Shown one piece after another: positions 18,077-28,433 of a stretch of 64,000 nt of DNA (positions are counted from its first letter, which is position 1; the number at the start of each line of letters is the position of its first letter). The DNA is taken from NCBI RefSeq assembly GCF_012033695.1, contig NZ_JAAVJI010000010.1:118087-182086 (forward strand). Reading direction: 5' to 3'. The position numbers and the translations under genes are program-made. The notes under the pieces are model-generated. The model was given only the letters and a program-made list of their open reading frames with translations. It was not told where the DNA came from and made no database searches. The DNA is from Pseudomonas quercus. GTDB taxonomy: Bacteria; Pseudomonadota; Gammaproteobacteria; Pseudomonadales; Pseudomonadaceae.

Positions 18077-19240
18077 TTAGCCTTTTGCACGCTGTTCGAG
18101 CATTTCAACGGCTGGTAATACTTTCCCTTCCACAAACTCAAGGAAGGCACCGCCGCCCGTAGAGATGTAGGAGATCTGGTCCGCAATGCCATACTTGTCG
18201 ATCGCGGCCAGGGTATCGCCACCCCCTGCAATGGAAAACGCCGGGCTTTCAGCAATGCCTTTGGCCAGCACCTTGGTACCGTTACCGAACTGATCGAATT
18301 CGAAAACACCCACCGGGCCGTTCCACAGGATGGTCTTCGCGCTTTTCAGCAACGCTGCAAACTGGTCAGCCGTCTTCGGGCCAATGTCCAGAATCATGTC
18401 GTCGTCGGCAACGTCAGCGATGGCCTTCACGGTAGCCTGTGCTGATTCGGCGAATTCCTTGGCCACTACCACGTCAACCGGCAGCGGTACGTTGACCTTG
18501 GCAGCAATGGCACGCGCGGTATCTAGCAGGTCGGGCTCATACAGGGATTTGCCGACCTTATGGCCTGCCGCTGCCAGGAAAGTATTGGCAATGCCTCCCC
18601 CTACGATCAACTGGTCACATACTGTGCTCAGGCTATTGAGCACATCGAGCTTGGTCGAAACCTTCGAGCCCGCCACAATGGCGGCCATCGGCTTGGCTGG
18701 CGCCTTCAAGGCCTTGCCCAATGCGTCCAGCTCGGCAGCCAGCAGTGGGCCTGCGGCCGCTACCTCTGCAAACTTTGCTACGCCATGGGTCGAGCCTTCG
18801 GCGCGGTGGGCGGTGCCAAAGGCGTCCATCACGAACACGTCGCAAAGTGCGGCGTATTTCTGCGCCAGCTCGTCTGCGTTCTTTTTCTCGCCCTTGTTGA
18901 AGCGCACGTTTTCGAACAGCACCACAGTGCCCGGCTCCACCGACACGCCATCGAGGTAATCCGAGACCAACGCCACGTCACGGCCCAAGGCTTTGCTCAG
19001 GTAGTCCGCCACAGGCTTGAGACTGTTCTCTGCCGAGAACTCGCCCTCGGTGGGGCGGCCCAGGTGCGAACACACCATTACGGCAGCGCCTTTTTCCAGC
19101 GCCAGCTTGATGGTTGGCAGCGAGGCGACAATGCGCGCATCGCTGGCCACCACGCCATCCTTGATCGGAACATTCAGGTCTTCGCGAATCAATACGCGCT
19201 TGCCCTGAAGGTCCAGGTCGCTCATTTTCAACACGGTCAT
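18077..19240 (-). CDS. pgk: Phosphoglycerate kinase
   Basis: A 387-residue enzyme interconverting 1,3-bisphosphoglycerate + ADP and 3-phosphoglycerate + ATP. The N-domain motif RVLIREDLNVP, the SHLGRPTEG substrate-binding segment, GSKVSTKLDVL and the C-terminal nucleotide-binding GGGDTLAAID and STGGGAFLEF are all present. Full length for bacterial Pgk. It starts 4 nt after the epd stop, so the two are translated from one message; a small lipoprotein gene follows within 6 nt. Confidence 0.98.
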   Translation of the reverse strand: MTVLKMSDLDLQGKRVLIREDLNVPIKDGVVASDARIVASLPTIKLALEKGAAVMVCSHLGRPTEGEFSAENSLKPVADYLSKALGRDVALVSDYLDGVSVEPGTVVLFENVRFNKGEKKNADELAQKYAALCDVFVMDAFGTAHRAEGSTHGVAKFAEVAAAGPLLAAELDALGKALKAPAKPMAAIVAGSKVSTKLDVLNSLSTVCDQLIVGGGIANTFLAAAGHKVGKSLYEPDLLDTARAIAAKVNVPLPVDVVVAKEFAESAQATVKAIADVADDDMILDIGPKTADQFAALLKSAKTILWNGPVGVFEFDQFGNGTKVLAKGIAESPAFSIAGGGDTLAAIDKYGIADQISYISTGGGAFLEFVEGKVLPAVEMLEQRAKG

Positions 19241-19244
19241 GGTG

Positions 19245-20309
19245 TCAGTCCTTAGGCGTGTTCATTTTTGTAGTAGCGATGCCGAGGAAGTGGCCTGCGA
19301 CATCCAGCATTCGATTGGCAAAACCCCATTCGTTGTCGAACCAAGCCAGCAAGTTGACCAGTCGAGGGCCAGACACACGGGTCTGGCTGGCATCGACAAT
19401 GGCCGAATGTGGGTCATGGTTGAAATCACAACTGGCATGCGGCAGCTCGGTATAGGCCAGCAAGCCTCGCAAGGGCCCGCCTGTGGCGGCTTCGCGCAAT
19501 AGCCGGTTGACTTCGTGCGCGGTGGTATCACGTGCCGTTTGCAAGGTGATATCCAGGCACGACACGTTGACGGTAGGCACGCGCACTGCTTTGGCCTGAA
19601 TTCGGCCCGCAAGTTCCGGAAGCAGGCGCTCGATACCCCGTGCCAGCCCTGTCGACACAGGGATCACCGACTGAAACGCCGAACGCGTACGGCGCAGGTC
19701 TTCATGGTGGTAGGCATCGATCACCGGCTGGTCATTCATGGCCGAGTGTATGGTGGTGATGGAGGCGTATTCGATCCCAAACGCGGCATCCAGCAACCGC
19801 AGCAGCGGCACTGCACAGTTGGTAGTGCAGGAGGCATTGGACAGCAACCGCTCAGCACCGGTGAGGTGATGCTGATTGATGCCGTACACCACCGTGGCAT
19901 CCACGGCTGTTTCACTGGCCATGGGCTGTGAAAACAGTACACGAGGGGCACCTGCGGCCAGGAAACGCTCACCGTCGGCCCGAGTGTGCCAAGCCCCAGA
20001 GCATTCCATGACCAGGTCCAGGTTCAGCGCAGCCCAGTCCACACCTTCGGGCGTGGCACTGCGCAATACACGCAGCCGGTCACCGTTGATGCGCAGGCAA
20101 TCGCCATCAATGCCTACGTCACCTGGAAAACGGCCATGGGTGGAATCGAAACGAGTGAGGTATTCCAGGCTGGGCAGGTCGGCCAGGTCATTGAGCACGA
20201 CCACTTCGATGCCAGCGCGATCACGGCGTTCGTAAAGCGCCCTCAGCACGCAACGGCCAATACGGCCGTAACCATTGAGGGCAACCCGGTAAGGGCGAGA
20301 TAAGGGCAT
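19245..20309 (-). CDS. epd: Erythrose-4-phosphate dehydrogenase (GapB/Epd type)
   Basis: A 354-residue GAPDH-fold enzyme oxidising erythrose-4-phosphate to 4-phosphoerythronate, the entry to de novo pyridoxal phosphate synthesis. NGYGRIGRCVLRAL is the NAD-binding loop, SNASCTTNC holds the catalytic Cys, and the motif TIHSAMNDQPVIDAYHHEDLRRTR separates Epd from true GAPDH. The context (tkt before, pgk after) fits Epd: transketolase supplies erythrose-4-phosphate. It could retain some GAPDH activity. No strong ribosome-binding site is visible, and a hairpin lies between tkt and epd. Confidence 0.93.
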   Translation of the reverse strand: MPLSRPYRVALNGYGRIGRCVLRALYERRDRAGIEVVVLNDLADLPSLEYLTRFDSTHGRFPGDVGIDGDCLRINGDRLRVLRSATPEGVDWAALNLDLVMECSGAWHTRADGERFLAAGAPRVLFSQPMASETAVDATVVYGINQHHLTGAERLLSNASCTTNCAVPLLRLLDAAFGIEYASITTIHSAMNDQPVIDAYHHEDLRRTRSAFQSVIPVSTGLARGIERLLPELAGRIQAKAVRVPTVNVSCLDITLQTARDTTAHEVNRLLREAATGGPLRGLLAYTELPHASCDFNHDPHSAIVDASQTRVSGPRLVNLLAWFDNEWGFANRMLDVAGHFLGIATTKMNTPKD

Positions 20310-20335
20310 GGCGCGGTTTACACCTTGGCAGGCAG

Positions 20336-20377
20336 CACCGCCGCGGTGCCGCCCGTACCGGGCAGGCCGCGGCGGTG
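20336..20377 (-). other. Strong GC hairpin between tkt and epd
   Basis: An 11-bp perfect stem (caccgccgcgg / ccgcggcggtg) with a nested inner stem fills the 75-nt tkt-epd gap. There is no T run. It probably modulates read-through or mRNA stability within the operon. Confidence 0.6.
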
Positions 20378-20384
20378 GGGCGGG

Positions 20385-22382
20385 TCAGTCTTCCAGGAGC
20401 TCGTTGGCGATGCCTACGATGTTGTCCACGGTAAAACCGAATTCCTCGAACAGCAGAGGAGCAGGGGCAGACTCACCAAAGGTGGTCATGCCTACGATGC
20501 GCCCTTCCAGGCCCACGTACTTGTACCAGAAGTCGGCGTGGGCAGCTTCGATGGCGATCCGCGCGGTCACTTCCAGCGGCAGCACCGCTTGCTTGTAGTC
20601 AGCGTCCTGTGCGTCGAACACGCTGGTGCTTGGCATGGACACCACGCGCACCTTGCGCCCGTCAGCCGTCAGCGCATCGGCAGCCAATACGGCCAGGCCT
20701 ACTTCCGAACCCGTCGCAATCAGAATCAGCTCCGGCTCGCCAGCACAGTCCTTCAGTACATAACCGCCCTTGGCCACATTGGCCAATTGCTCGGCGTCAC
20801 GGGGCTGATGGGTGAGGTTCTGACGGGAGAAGATCAGCGCCGACGGGCCGTCGTTGCGTTCAAGTGCGTGCTTCCAAGCAATGGCCGACTCTACGGCATC
20901 TGCTGGGCGCCAGGTATCCAGGTTCGGCGTGCAACGCAGGCTGGCGAGCTGCTCGATAGGCTGGTGTGTAGGACCGTCTTCGCCCAGGCCGATGGAGTCG
21001 TGGGTGAACACATACAGCACGCGCTTCTTCATGAGCGCAGACATGCGCACAGCGTTGCGGGCGTACTCCATGAAGATCAGGAAGGTGGCACCATACGGCA
21101 CGAAGCCGCCATGCAGGGCAATGCCGTTCATGATGGCGCTCATGCCGAATTCGCGAACGCCGTAGTACAGGTAGTTGCCTGCAGCGTCCTCGGCACTGAT
21201 GCCCTTGCAGCCTTTCCACAGCGTAAGGTTGGAGCCGGCCAGGTCGGCACTGCCGCCCAGGAGTTCGGGCAGCAACGGGCCGAAGGCATTGAGGGTATTC
21301 TGGCTGGCCTTGCGGCTGGCAATGGTTTCACCCTTGGCCGCCAGTTGCTCGATGTAGGCATCGGCCTGCTTGGCGAAATCATCGGGCAGTTCACCACTGA
21401 CGCGGCGGATCAGTTCGTTGGCCAGGTCTGGGTGCTCGGCCGAATACGCCGCGAAACGCTGGTCCCACTCGGCTTCTGCAGCCATGCCCTTCTCGCGGCA
21501 GTTCCACTCGCTGTAGATGTCCTCTGGGATCTCGAACGGCGCGTGGTTCCACTTCAGGTTGGCACGGGTAAGCGCGATCTCGTCCGCACCCAAGGGCGCG
21601 CCGTGGCACTCTTCCTTGCCCTGCTTGTTGGGCGAGCCGAAGCCAATGGTGGTCTTGCAGCAGATCAGCGTGGGCTGCTCGCTTTTACGGGCAGTGTCGA
21701 TGGCTGTCTTGATTTCGTCTGAATCGTGGCCGTCTACATTGCGAATAACCTGCCAGCCATAGGCCTCAAAGCGCTTGGGCGTGTCATCGCTGAACCAGCC
21801 TTCCACTTCGCCATCGATGGAAATGCCGTTGTCGTCGTAGAACGCAATCAGCTTGCCCAGGCCCAGGGTACCGGCCAACGAGCACACTTCGTGGGAAATG
21901 CCTTCCATCATGCAGCCGTCGCCCATGAACACATAGGTGTTGTGGTCGACAATGTTATGGCCGGGCCGGTTGAACTGGGCCGCCAACGCCTTTTCGGCAA
22001 TGGCGAAACCTACAGCATTGGCCAGGCCCTGGCCTAACGGGCCGGTGGTGGTTTCCACACCTGGTGTATAACCGTATTCCGGGTGGCCAGGCGTACGGCT
22101 GTGCAGCTGGCGGAAGTTCTTGAGATCATCAATGGACAGGTCGTAGCCAGTCAGGTGCAGCAACGAATACACCAGCATCGAGCCATGGCCGTTGGACATT
22201 ACAAAACGGTCACGGTCCAGGAAGGCAGGGTTGGCCGGGTTGTGCTTGAGTACGTCGCGCCATAGCACTTCGGCTATGTCGGCCATTCCCATGGGGGCGC
22301 CGGGATGGCCGCTGTTGGCTTTCTGCACAGCATCCATGCTGAGGGCACGAATGGCGTTGGCACGCTCACGACGGCTGGGCAT
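20385..22382 (-). CDS. tkt: Transketolase
   Basis: A 665-residue TPP-dependent enzyme moving two-carbon units among pentose-phosphate sugars. Seen: N-terminal MDAVQKANSGHPGAPMGMADIAEVLW, the TPP/Mg motif GDGCMMEGISHE...YDDNGISIDG, and the pyrimidine-domain segment VLYVFTHDSIGLGEDGPTHQP. ATG 22382 has GGAG 7 nt upstream; longer in-frame starts lack support. It is divergent from the SahR-like regulator and heads the minus-strand central-carbon block. Confidence 0.98.
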   Translation of the reverse strand: MPSRRERANAIRALSMDAVQKANSGHPGAPMGMADIAEVLWRDVLKHNPANPAFLDRDRFVMSNGHGSMLVYSLLHLTGYDLSIDDLKNFRQLHSRTPGHPEYGYTPGVETTTGPLGQGLANAVGFAIAEKALAAQFNRPGHNIVDHNTYVFMGDGCMMEGISHEVCSLAGTLGLGKLIAFYDDNGISIDGEVEGWFSDDTPKRFEAYGWQVIRNVDGHDSDEIKTAIDTARKSEQPTLICCKTTIGFGSPNKQGKEECHGAPLGADEIALTRANLKWNHAPFEIPEDIYSEWNCREKGMAAEAEWDQRFAAYSAEHPDLANELIRRVSGELPDDFAKQADAYIEQLAAKGETIASRKASQNTLNAFGPLLPELLGGSADLAGSNLTLWKGCKGISAEDAAGNYLYYGVREFGMSAIMNGIALHGGFVPYGATFLIFMEYARNAVRMSALMKKRVLYVFTHDSIGLGEDGPTHQPIEQLASLRCTPNLDTWRPADAVESAIAWKHALERNDGPSALIFSRQNLTHQPRDAEQLANVAKGGYVLKDCAGEPELILIATGSEVGLAVLAADALTADGRKVRVVSMPSTSVFDAQDADYKQAVLPLEVTARIAIEAAHADFWYKYVGLEGRIVGMTTFGESAPAPLLFEEFGFTVDNIVGIANELLED

Positions 22383-22495
22383 CGCTGATCTCCATTGAAG
22401 ATGAAACTGCAAAGGCGGCATTTTCGCCCATGGTCGGTGCGCTCGCAATCAAAGATAGGCGGCCACCTGAATATTTCCCACTTAAGCGCTTCTCC

Positions 22496-22517
22496 AATAT
22501 CAAAACTTTTTGATATT
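22496..22517. promoter_or_regulatory. 10-bp inverted repeat, probable operator of the ArsR-family regulator
   Basis: Arms aatatcaaaa (22496-22505) and ttttgatatt (22508-22517) are perfect and separated by 2 nt, 42 nt upstream of the regulator gene and 113 nt upstream of tkt. AT-rich imperfect or perfect repeats of this size are typical ArsR/SahR sites. Assignment to this regulator is inference from position. Confidence 0.7.
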
Positions 22518-22559
22518 AACCTTGCGAGCCGATCAGGGCCGCACTAGACTTCGCTCCCT

Positions 22560-23555
22560 ATGAGCCTTCGCGTACCGTCCATTCGCCATGAACCTGCCGA
22601 TGACCTGGCCAGCCTGTGCAAAGCCGGGGGCGATCCGTTGCGCCTGAATATCCTGCGAGCATTGGCTAACGATTCGTTTGGCGTACTGGAGCTTGCGCAA
22701 ATCTTCGACATCGGCCAATCCGGTATGAGCCACCACCTCAAGGTGCTGGCGCAAGCCGGGCTGGTCGCCACGCGCCGTGAAGGCAATGCCATTTTCTACC
22801 GCCGCAGCCTGCCAGCGGACCACCGCACCGGGCGGCGCTTGCACGGCGCATTGCTTGAAGAAGCAGACAGCCTGGCGCTACCGGTTGAGGCTCAGCAGCG
22901 CATGGCCGAGGTCGAGCGCCAGCGTGCCACCGCCAGCCAGGTCTTTTTCTCACGTGTTGCCGACCGTTTCCGCGCCCAGCAGGATTTGATTGCCGGGCTG
23001 CCCCAGTACCGGGAAAGCCTGCTGGCGTTACTTGACACCTTGGTGATAGAGCCCGGCGCTACGGCACTGGAAGTGGGGCCGGGGGATGGAGGGTTTCTAC
23101 CAGACCTCGCCCGCCGCTTCAGCCAGGTGACCGCTATGGACAACAGCTCGGAAATGCTGGAGCTGGCGCGCCAGCTGTGCCTACGGGAAGGTCTAGGCAA
23201 TGTCGACCTGCGGCTGGACGATGCCTTGGGCGACACGGTACTGAGCGCCGACTGCGTAATCGTGAACATGGTGCTACACCATTTCGTTGACCCTGCCCAA
23301 GCCGTAAGGCAACTGGCAGCGCGGGTGAACCCAGGTGGTAGCCTGCTTGTCACCGAATTGTGTAGCCATGACCAGGATTGGGCCAGGACGGCCTGCGGAG
23401 ATCTCTGGTTAGGTTTTGAACAGGAAGAACTGGCCCGCTGGGCCACCGCTGCGGGGCTTCACCCCGGGGATGGGCTCTATGTGGGCCTACGTAACGGTTT
23501 CCAGATACAGGTCCGCCATTTCCGGCGGCCGGCTGGCAACACTCTTCATCGGTAA
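22560..23555 (+). CDS. ArsR-family regulator fused to a SAM-dependent methyltransferase domain (SahR-like)
   Basis: 331 residues. Residues about 12-95 are a winged helix (DPLRLNILRALANDSFGVLELAQIFDIGQSGMSHHLKVLAQAGLV, with the recognition helix at SGMSHHLKVL). Residues about 145-310 form a class I methyltransferase fold with the SAM loop ALEVGPGDGGFLPDLA. In SahR-type proteins this module senses S-adenosylhomocysteine rather than catalysing. The gene lies 21 nt before metK, on the same strand, behind a 10-bp inverted repeat, so autoregulated control of metK by SAH/SAM is the likely role. The ATG start has no visible Shine-Dalgarno. Confidence 0.88.
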   Translation: MSLRVPSIRHEPADDLASLCKAGGDPLRLNILRALANDSFGVLELAQIFDIGQSGMSHHLKVLAQAGLVATRREGNAIFYRRSLPADHRTGRRLHGALLEEADSLALPVEAQQRMAEVERQRATASQVFFSRVADRFRAQQDLIAGLPQYRESLLALLDTLVIEPGATALEVGPGDGGFLPDLARRFSQVTAMDNSSEMLELARQLCLREGLGNVDLRLDDALGDTVLSADCVIVNMVLHHFVDPAQAVRQLAARVNPGGSLLVTELCSHDQDWARTACGDLWLGFEQEELARWATAAGLHPGDGLYVGLRNGFQIQVRHFRRPAGNTLHR

Positions 23556-23576
23556 TTTTTTCAGGAAGCCGTCGAC

Positions 23577-24767
23577 ATGAGCGAATACTCCATTTTCACC
23601 TCCGAGTCTGTGTCTGAAGGGCACCCGGACAAGATCGCCGACCAGATTTCCGATGCGGTGCTGGACGCCATCATCGCGGAAGACAAACACGCCCGGGTCG
23701 CGTGCGAAACCCTGGTCAAAACCGGCGTGGCAATCATTGCTGGCGAAGTCAGCACGTCGGCTTGGGTCGATCTGGAAGAGATCGTGCGTAAGGTCATCAT
23801 CGACATTGGCTACAACAGCTCCGATGTGGGGTTCGATGGCGCGACCTGCGCTGTGATGAACATTATCGGCAAGCAGTCGGTAGACATCGCCCAAGGTGTT
23901 GACCGCAGCAAGCCTGAAGACCAGGGCGCCGGCGACCAGGGCCTGATGTTCGGCTACGCCAGCAACGAAACCGATGTACTGATGCCAGCCCCCATCCGCT
24001 TCTCTCACGCGTTGGTGGAGCGCCAGGCCGAGGCGCGTAAATCCGGCCTGCTGCCGTGGCTGCGCCCGGACGCGAAGTCCCAGGTCACCTGCCGCTACGA
24101 AAACGGCCGCGTGACAGGTATCGACGCCATTGTGCTGTCTACCCAGCACAACCCTGAGGTCAAATACAGTGACCTGCGCGAAGGCGTGATGGAACTGATC
24201 GTCAAGCACAGCCTGCCTGCCGAACTGCTGCACAAAGACACTCAATACCACATCAACCCCACCGGCAACTTCATCATTGGTGGCCCTGTGGGCGACTGTG
24301 GCCTCACTGGCCGCAAGATCATCGTCGATACTTACGGCGGCATGGCTCGCCACGGTGGTGGTGCGTTCTCCGGCAAGGACCCGTCCAAGGTCGACCGCTC
24401 GGCCGCCTATGCTGGCCGCTATGTCGCCAAGAACATCGTGGCCGCCGGCCTGGCCGACCGCTGCGAGATTCAAGTGTCCTACGCCATCGGCGTGGCTCAG
24501 CCTACCTCCATCTCGCTGAACACCTTTGGCACCGGCAAGCTGGCGGACGAGAAGATCATTCAACTGGTGCGCGAGCACTTCGACCTTCGCCCATATGCCA
24601 TCACCCGCATGCTAGACCTGCTGCACCCCATGTACCAGGCGACTGCCGCCTATGGCCACTTTGGCCGCAACCCGTATGAAATGACCGTAGGTGATGACAC
24701 CTTCACCGCGTTCACCTGGGAGCGGACAGACCGTGCCGATGCGTTGAAGGCGGCGGCAGGGTTGTAA
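23577..24767 (+). CDS. metK: S-adenosylmethionine synthetase
   Basis: A 396-residue enzyme making SAM from methionine and ATP. Signature GHPDKIADQISDAVLDA at the N-terminus, GAGDQGLMFGYA, and the C-terminal phosphate loop GGGAFSGKDPSKVDRSAAY are all present. AGGA lies 10 nt before the ATG. It follows the SahR-like regulator directly and ends at a strong intrinsic terminator, so the two form a two-gene operon. Confidence 0.98.
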   Translation: MSEYSIFTSESVSEGHPDKIADQISDAVLDAIIAEDKHARVACETLVKTGVAIIAGEVSTSAWVDLEEIVRKVIIDIGYNSSDVGFDGATCAVMNIIGKQSVDIAQGVDRSKPEDQGAGDQGLMFGYASNETDVLMPAPIRFSHALVERQAEARKSGLLPWLRPDAKSQVTCRYENGRVTGIDAIVLSTQHNPEVKYSDLREGVMELIVKHSLPAELLHKDTQYHINPTGNFIIGGPVGDCGLTGRKIIVDTYGGMARHGGGAFSGKDPSKVDRSAAYAGRYVAKNIVAAGLADRCEIQVSYAIGVAQPTSISLNTFGTGKLADEKIIQLVREHFDLRPYAITRMLDLLHPMYQATAAYGHFGRNPYEMTVGDDTFTAFTWERTDRADALKAAAGL

Positions 24768-24789
24768 GCGCCGAGCTGGAAACACTTGG

Positions 24790-24820
24790 AAAAGGCCTCC
24801 CCACCGCGGGAGGCCTTTTT
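24790..24820 (+). terminator. Intrinsic terminator after metK
   Basis: Perfect 12-bp stem aaaaggcctccc / gggaggcctttt with a 6-nt loop, ending in five T's, 22 nt after the metK stop. Confidence 0.93.
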
Positions 24821-24849
24821 CGTTCTAGGCTACGTGACTCCTCGTTTGA

Positions 24850-27008
<2,159 letters not shown>

Positions 27009-27015
27009 CAGCCAC

Positions 27016-27402
27016 TCAGGCCGCCACACAGAACAGCGCGACGATGATGCCTACCCCTAAAAACCATACGGCAGAGCGCAACCGCGCAAGGTCGGCCAGG
27101 TAACACAGGACATAGGCCACTCGGCTGGCCACGTATACCAGGGCAAGGGTATCGAGCGTGCCTTGCTGAGCGCCTCCAGCCAAGTGAGCAATGATCACCG
27201 CCGCTGCAAATGCAGGCGCAGCTTCAAAGCCATTGAGTTGCGCTGCATTGGCGCGCCGGGCCATGCCTTGCTGCTGGTCCAGCCAGGCGCGTGGGTCGCG
27301 GTTGGCCGCAGGCCCGAAACGGTCACCCACTATTTTGGCTATTACCGTGCACACGTATGGCAACAGGATGACAATCAGTACACACCAGTAAGCAAGGGTC
27401 AT
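27016..27402 (-). CDS. MAPEG family membrane protein
   Basis: 128 residues with four hydrophobic segments, the layout of the MAPEG superfamily (eicosanoid/glutathione membrane enzymes). RANAAQLNGFEAAPAFAAAVI and VASRVAYVLCYLADL are the conserved helix-2 and helix-3/4 motifs. The substrate in Pseudomonas is unknown. It converges with DUF1090, with 7 nt between the stops. Confidence 0.88.
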   Translation of the reverse strand: MTLAYWCVLIVILLPYVCTVIAKIVGDRFGPAANRDPRAWLDQQQGMARRANAAQLNGFEAAPAFAAAVIIAHLAGGAQQGTLDTLALVYVASRVAYVLCYLADLARLRSAVWFLGVGIIVALFCVAA

Positions 27403-27487
27403 TGCGGCCTCGACATGGGTTATCAGGCTGATAGGTACAGCCAGTATGCCTCAACCTGATGTCGGCAAAGGTACGAAAACCGTGTGT

Positions 27488-27667
27488 TCAATAGCGATCT
27501 GCGCTGGCGCCTGGGTATTCATGCACGCATCGCGTTTGTAAGGGGGCGGCTTTGCAATCGACGAGTGGAGGTTTTCTCGCAGGGCGTGATTGCGCCTCGA
27601 AATCGCTGTTGGTCAGCCCAGAGGTACACCCTGCGGCCAGTAGCAAAGGAAGTAGCAGTTTGAGCAT
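27488..27667 (-). CDS. Small putative lipoprotein (59 aa)
   Basis: MLKLLLPLLLAAGC is a lipoprotein signal (lipobox LAAGC) followed by a short polar part with two Cys residues. The upstream codons MPRPSA are possible but lack a ribosome-binding site and would weaken the signal. Function unknown; no domain recognised. Confidence 0.6.
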   Translation of the reverse strand: MLKLLLPLLLAAGCTSGLTNSDFEAQSRPARKPPLVDCKAAPLQTRCVHEYPGASADRY

Positions 27668-27769
27668 GGCAGACGGCCTCGGCATGGAAAGGCGTTAGTG
27701 TTCCCGAACCATTTCCAGGCGAAAGCCGGCCATTTCCTATTATCGCGTAGGGCAGTTCCTGAAGCTGCG

Positions 27770-28174
27770 TCAGCCACCCAGCCCTTCCTCCCCAAACTGG
27801 TCCTTGATGTAGCGAATCGCGGTACGGCCATGGGGTGCAGGCAGGCCGTCTTCGCCCAGGTTAACGAATACCAGCTTGTCCACAGTGAGGATGCTCTTGC
27901 GGGTGATCTTGTTACGTACTTCACACGTCAACGTAATGGACGTGCGCCCGAATTCGGTGGCCGTGATGCCCAGCTCGATGATGTCACCCTGTCGAGATGC
28001 GCTGACGAAATTGATTTCCGAAATGTACTTGGTGACCACGCGCTGGTTGCCCAACTGCACAATGGCATAGATGGCCGCCTCCTCGTCGATCCAGCGCAGC
28101 AGGCTGCCACCGAACAGGGTGCCGTTGGGGTTGAGGTCCTCAGGCTTGACCCATTTGCGAGTGTGGAAATTCAT
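27770..28174 (-). CDS. Acyl-CoA thioesterase (YciA-like hotdog fold)
   Basis: 134 residues. The segment NPNGTLFGGSLLRWIDEEAAIYA, with the catalytic Asp (RWIDE), and the following SEINFVSASRQGDIIELG strand mark the hotdog acyl-CoA hydrolase family that cleaves acyl-CoA to free acid and CoA. The length matches YciA-type proteins. It is divergent from ahcY and transcribed away from it. The physiological substrate is not readable from sequence. Confidence 0.88.
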   Translation of the reverse strand: MNFHTRKWVKPEDLNPNGTLFGGSLLRWIDEEAAIYAIVQLGNQRVVTKYISEINFVSASRQGDIIELGITATEFGRTSITLTCEVRNKITRKSILTVDKLVFVNLGEDGLPAPHGRTAIRYIKDQFGEEGLGG

Positions 28175-28225
28175 AGGTGCCTCCGCTAGCCAGGAATGGC
28201 TCGAACATTAGCATGGCAGAGGGGT

Positions 28226-28254
28226 TCGACACCCACCCCACCACCCTATATACT
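28226..28254 (+). promoter_or_regulatory. Sigma70 promoter of ahcY
   Basis: TCGACA (-35; 5 of 6) at 28226-28231, 17-nt spacer, TATACT (-10; 5 of 6) at 28249-28254. It lies about 46 nt before the riboswitch core. Confidence 0.75.
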
Positions 28255-28300
28255 GTTCAACGTTTGACCGCCCGCTGCTTGCGGGCGTCCCGCCACCCAC

Positions 28301-28405
28301 CCGAGGGGCGCTGCAGCAGGTCATCCTGTCAGGCTCGGTTGGGGCGTTAGCATGGCCGGCGAAGGTTCGGCCCCGGGCACTTGCCCGAACGCACAACGGC
28401 GCCCA
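28301..28405 (+). ncRNA. S-adenosylhomocysteine (SAH) riboswitch upstream of ahcY
   Basis: The leader has the two conserved ends of the SAH riboswitch class: ccgaggggcgctgcagc at 28301-28317 with tcaggctcgg (28329-28338), and aacggcgccca at 28395-28405. The 5' gggcgc (28306-28311) can pair with gcgccc (28399-28404) to form P1, with ccgag/ctcgg type pairing inside. Between them is a variable hairpin (about 28350-28390). By family knowledge SAH binding switches ahcY expression on; the P1 3' strand lies just before the ahcY ribosome-binding site (TGGAGA). Confidence 0.9.
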
Positions 28406-28433
28406 TTCGCCTACTACGAATGGAGACTCATCA

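Noticed and set aside
19245..20309. Glycolytic GAPDH
   Set aside because: The motif after the active site (IHSAMNDQPVIDAYHHEDLRRTR) and the tkt-pgk context fit Epd better.
20325..21722. 465-aa open frame on the plus strand opposite tkt
   Set aside because: Shadow of a GC-rich gene; tkt on the other strand is beyond doubt.
23556..23576. SAM riboswitch ahead of metK or metX
   Set aside because: The metK gap is only 21 nt and no SAM riboswitch core was seen at metX; the only switch recognised is at ahcY.
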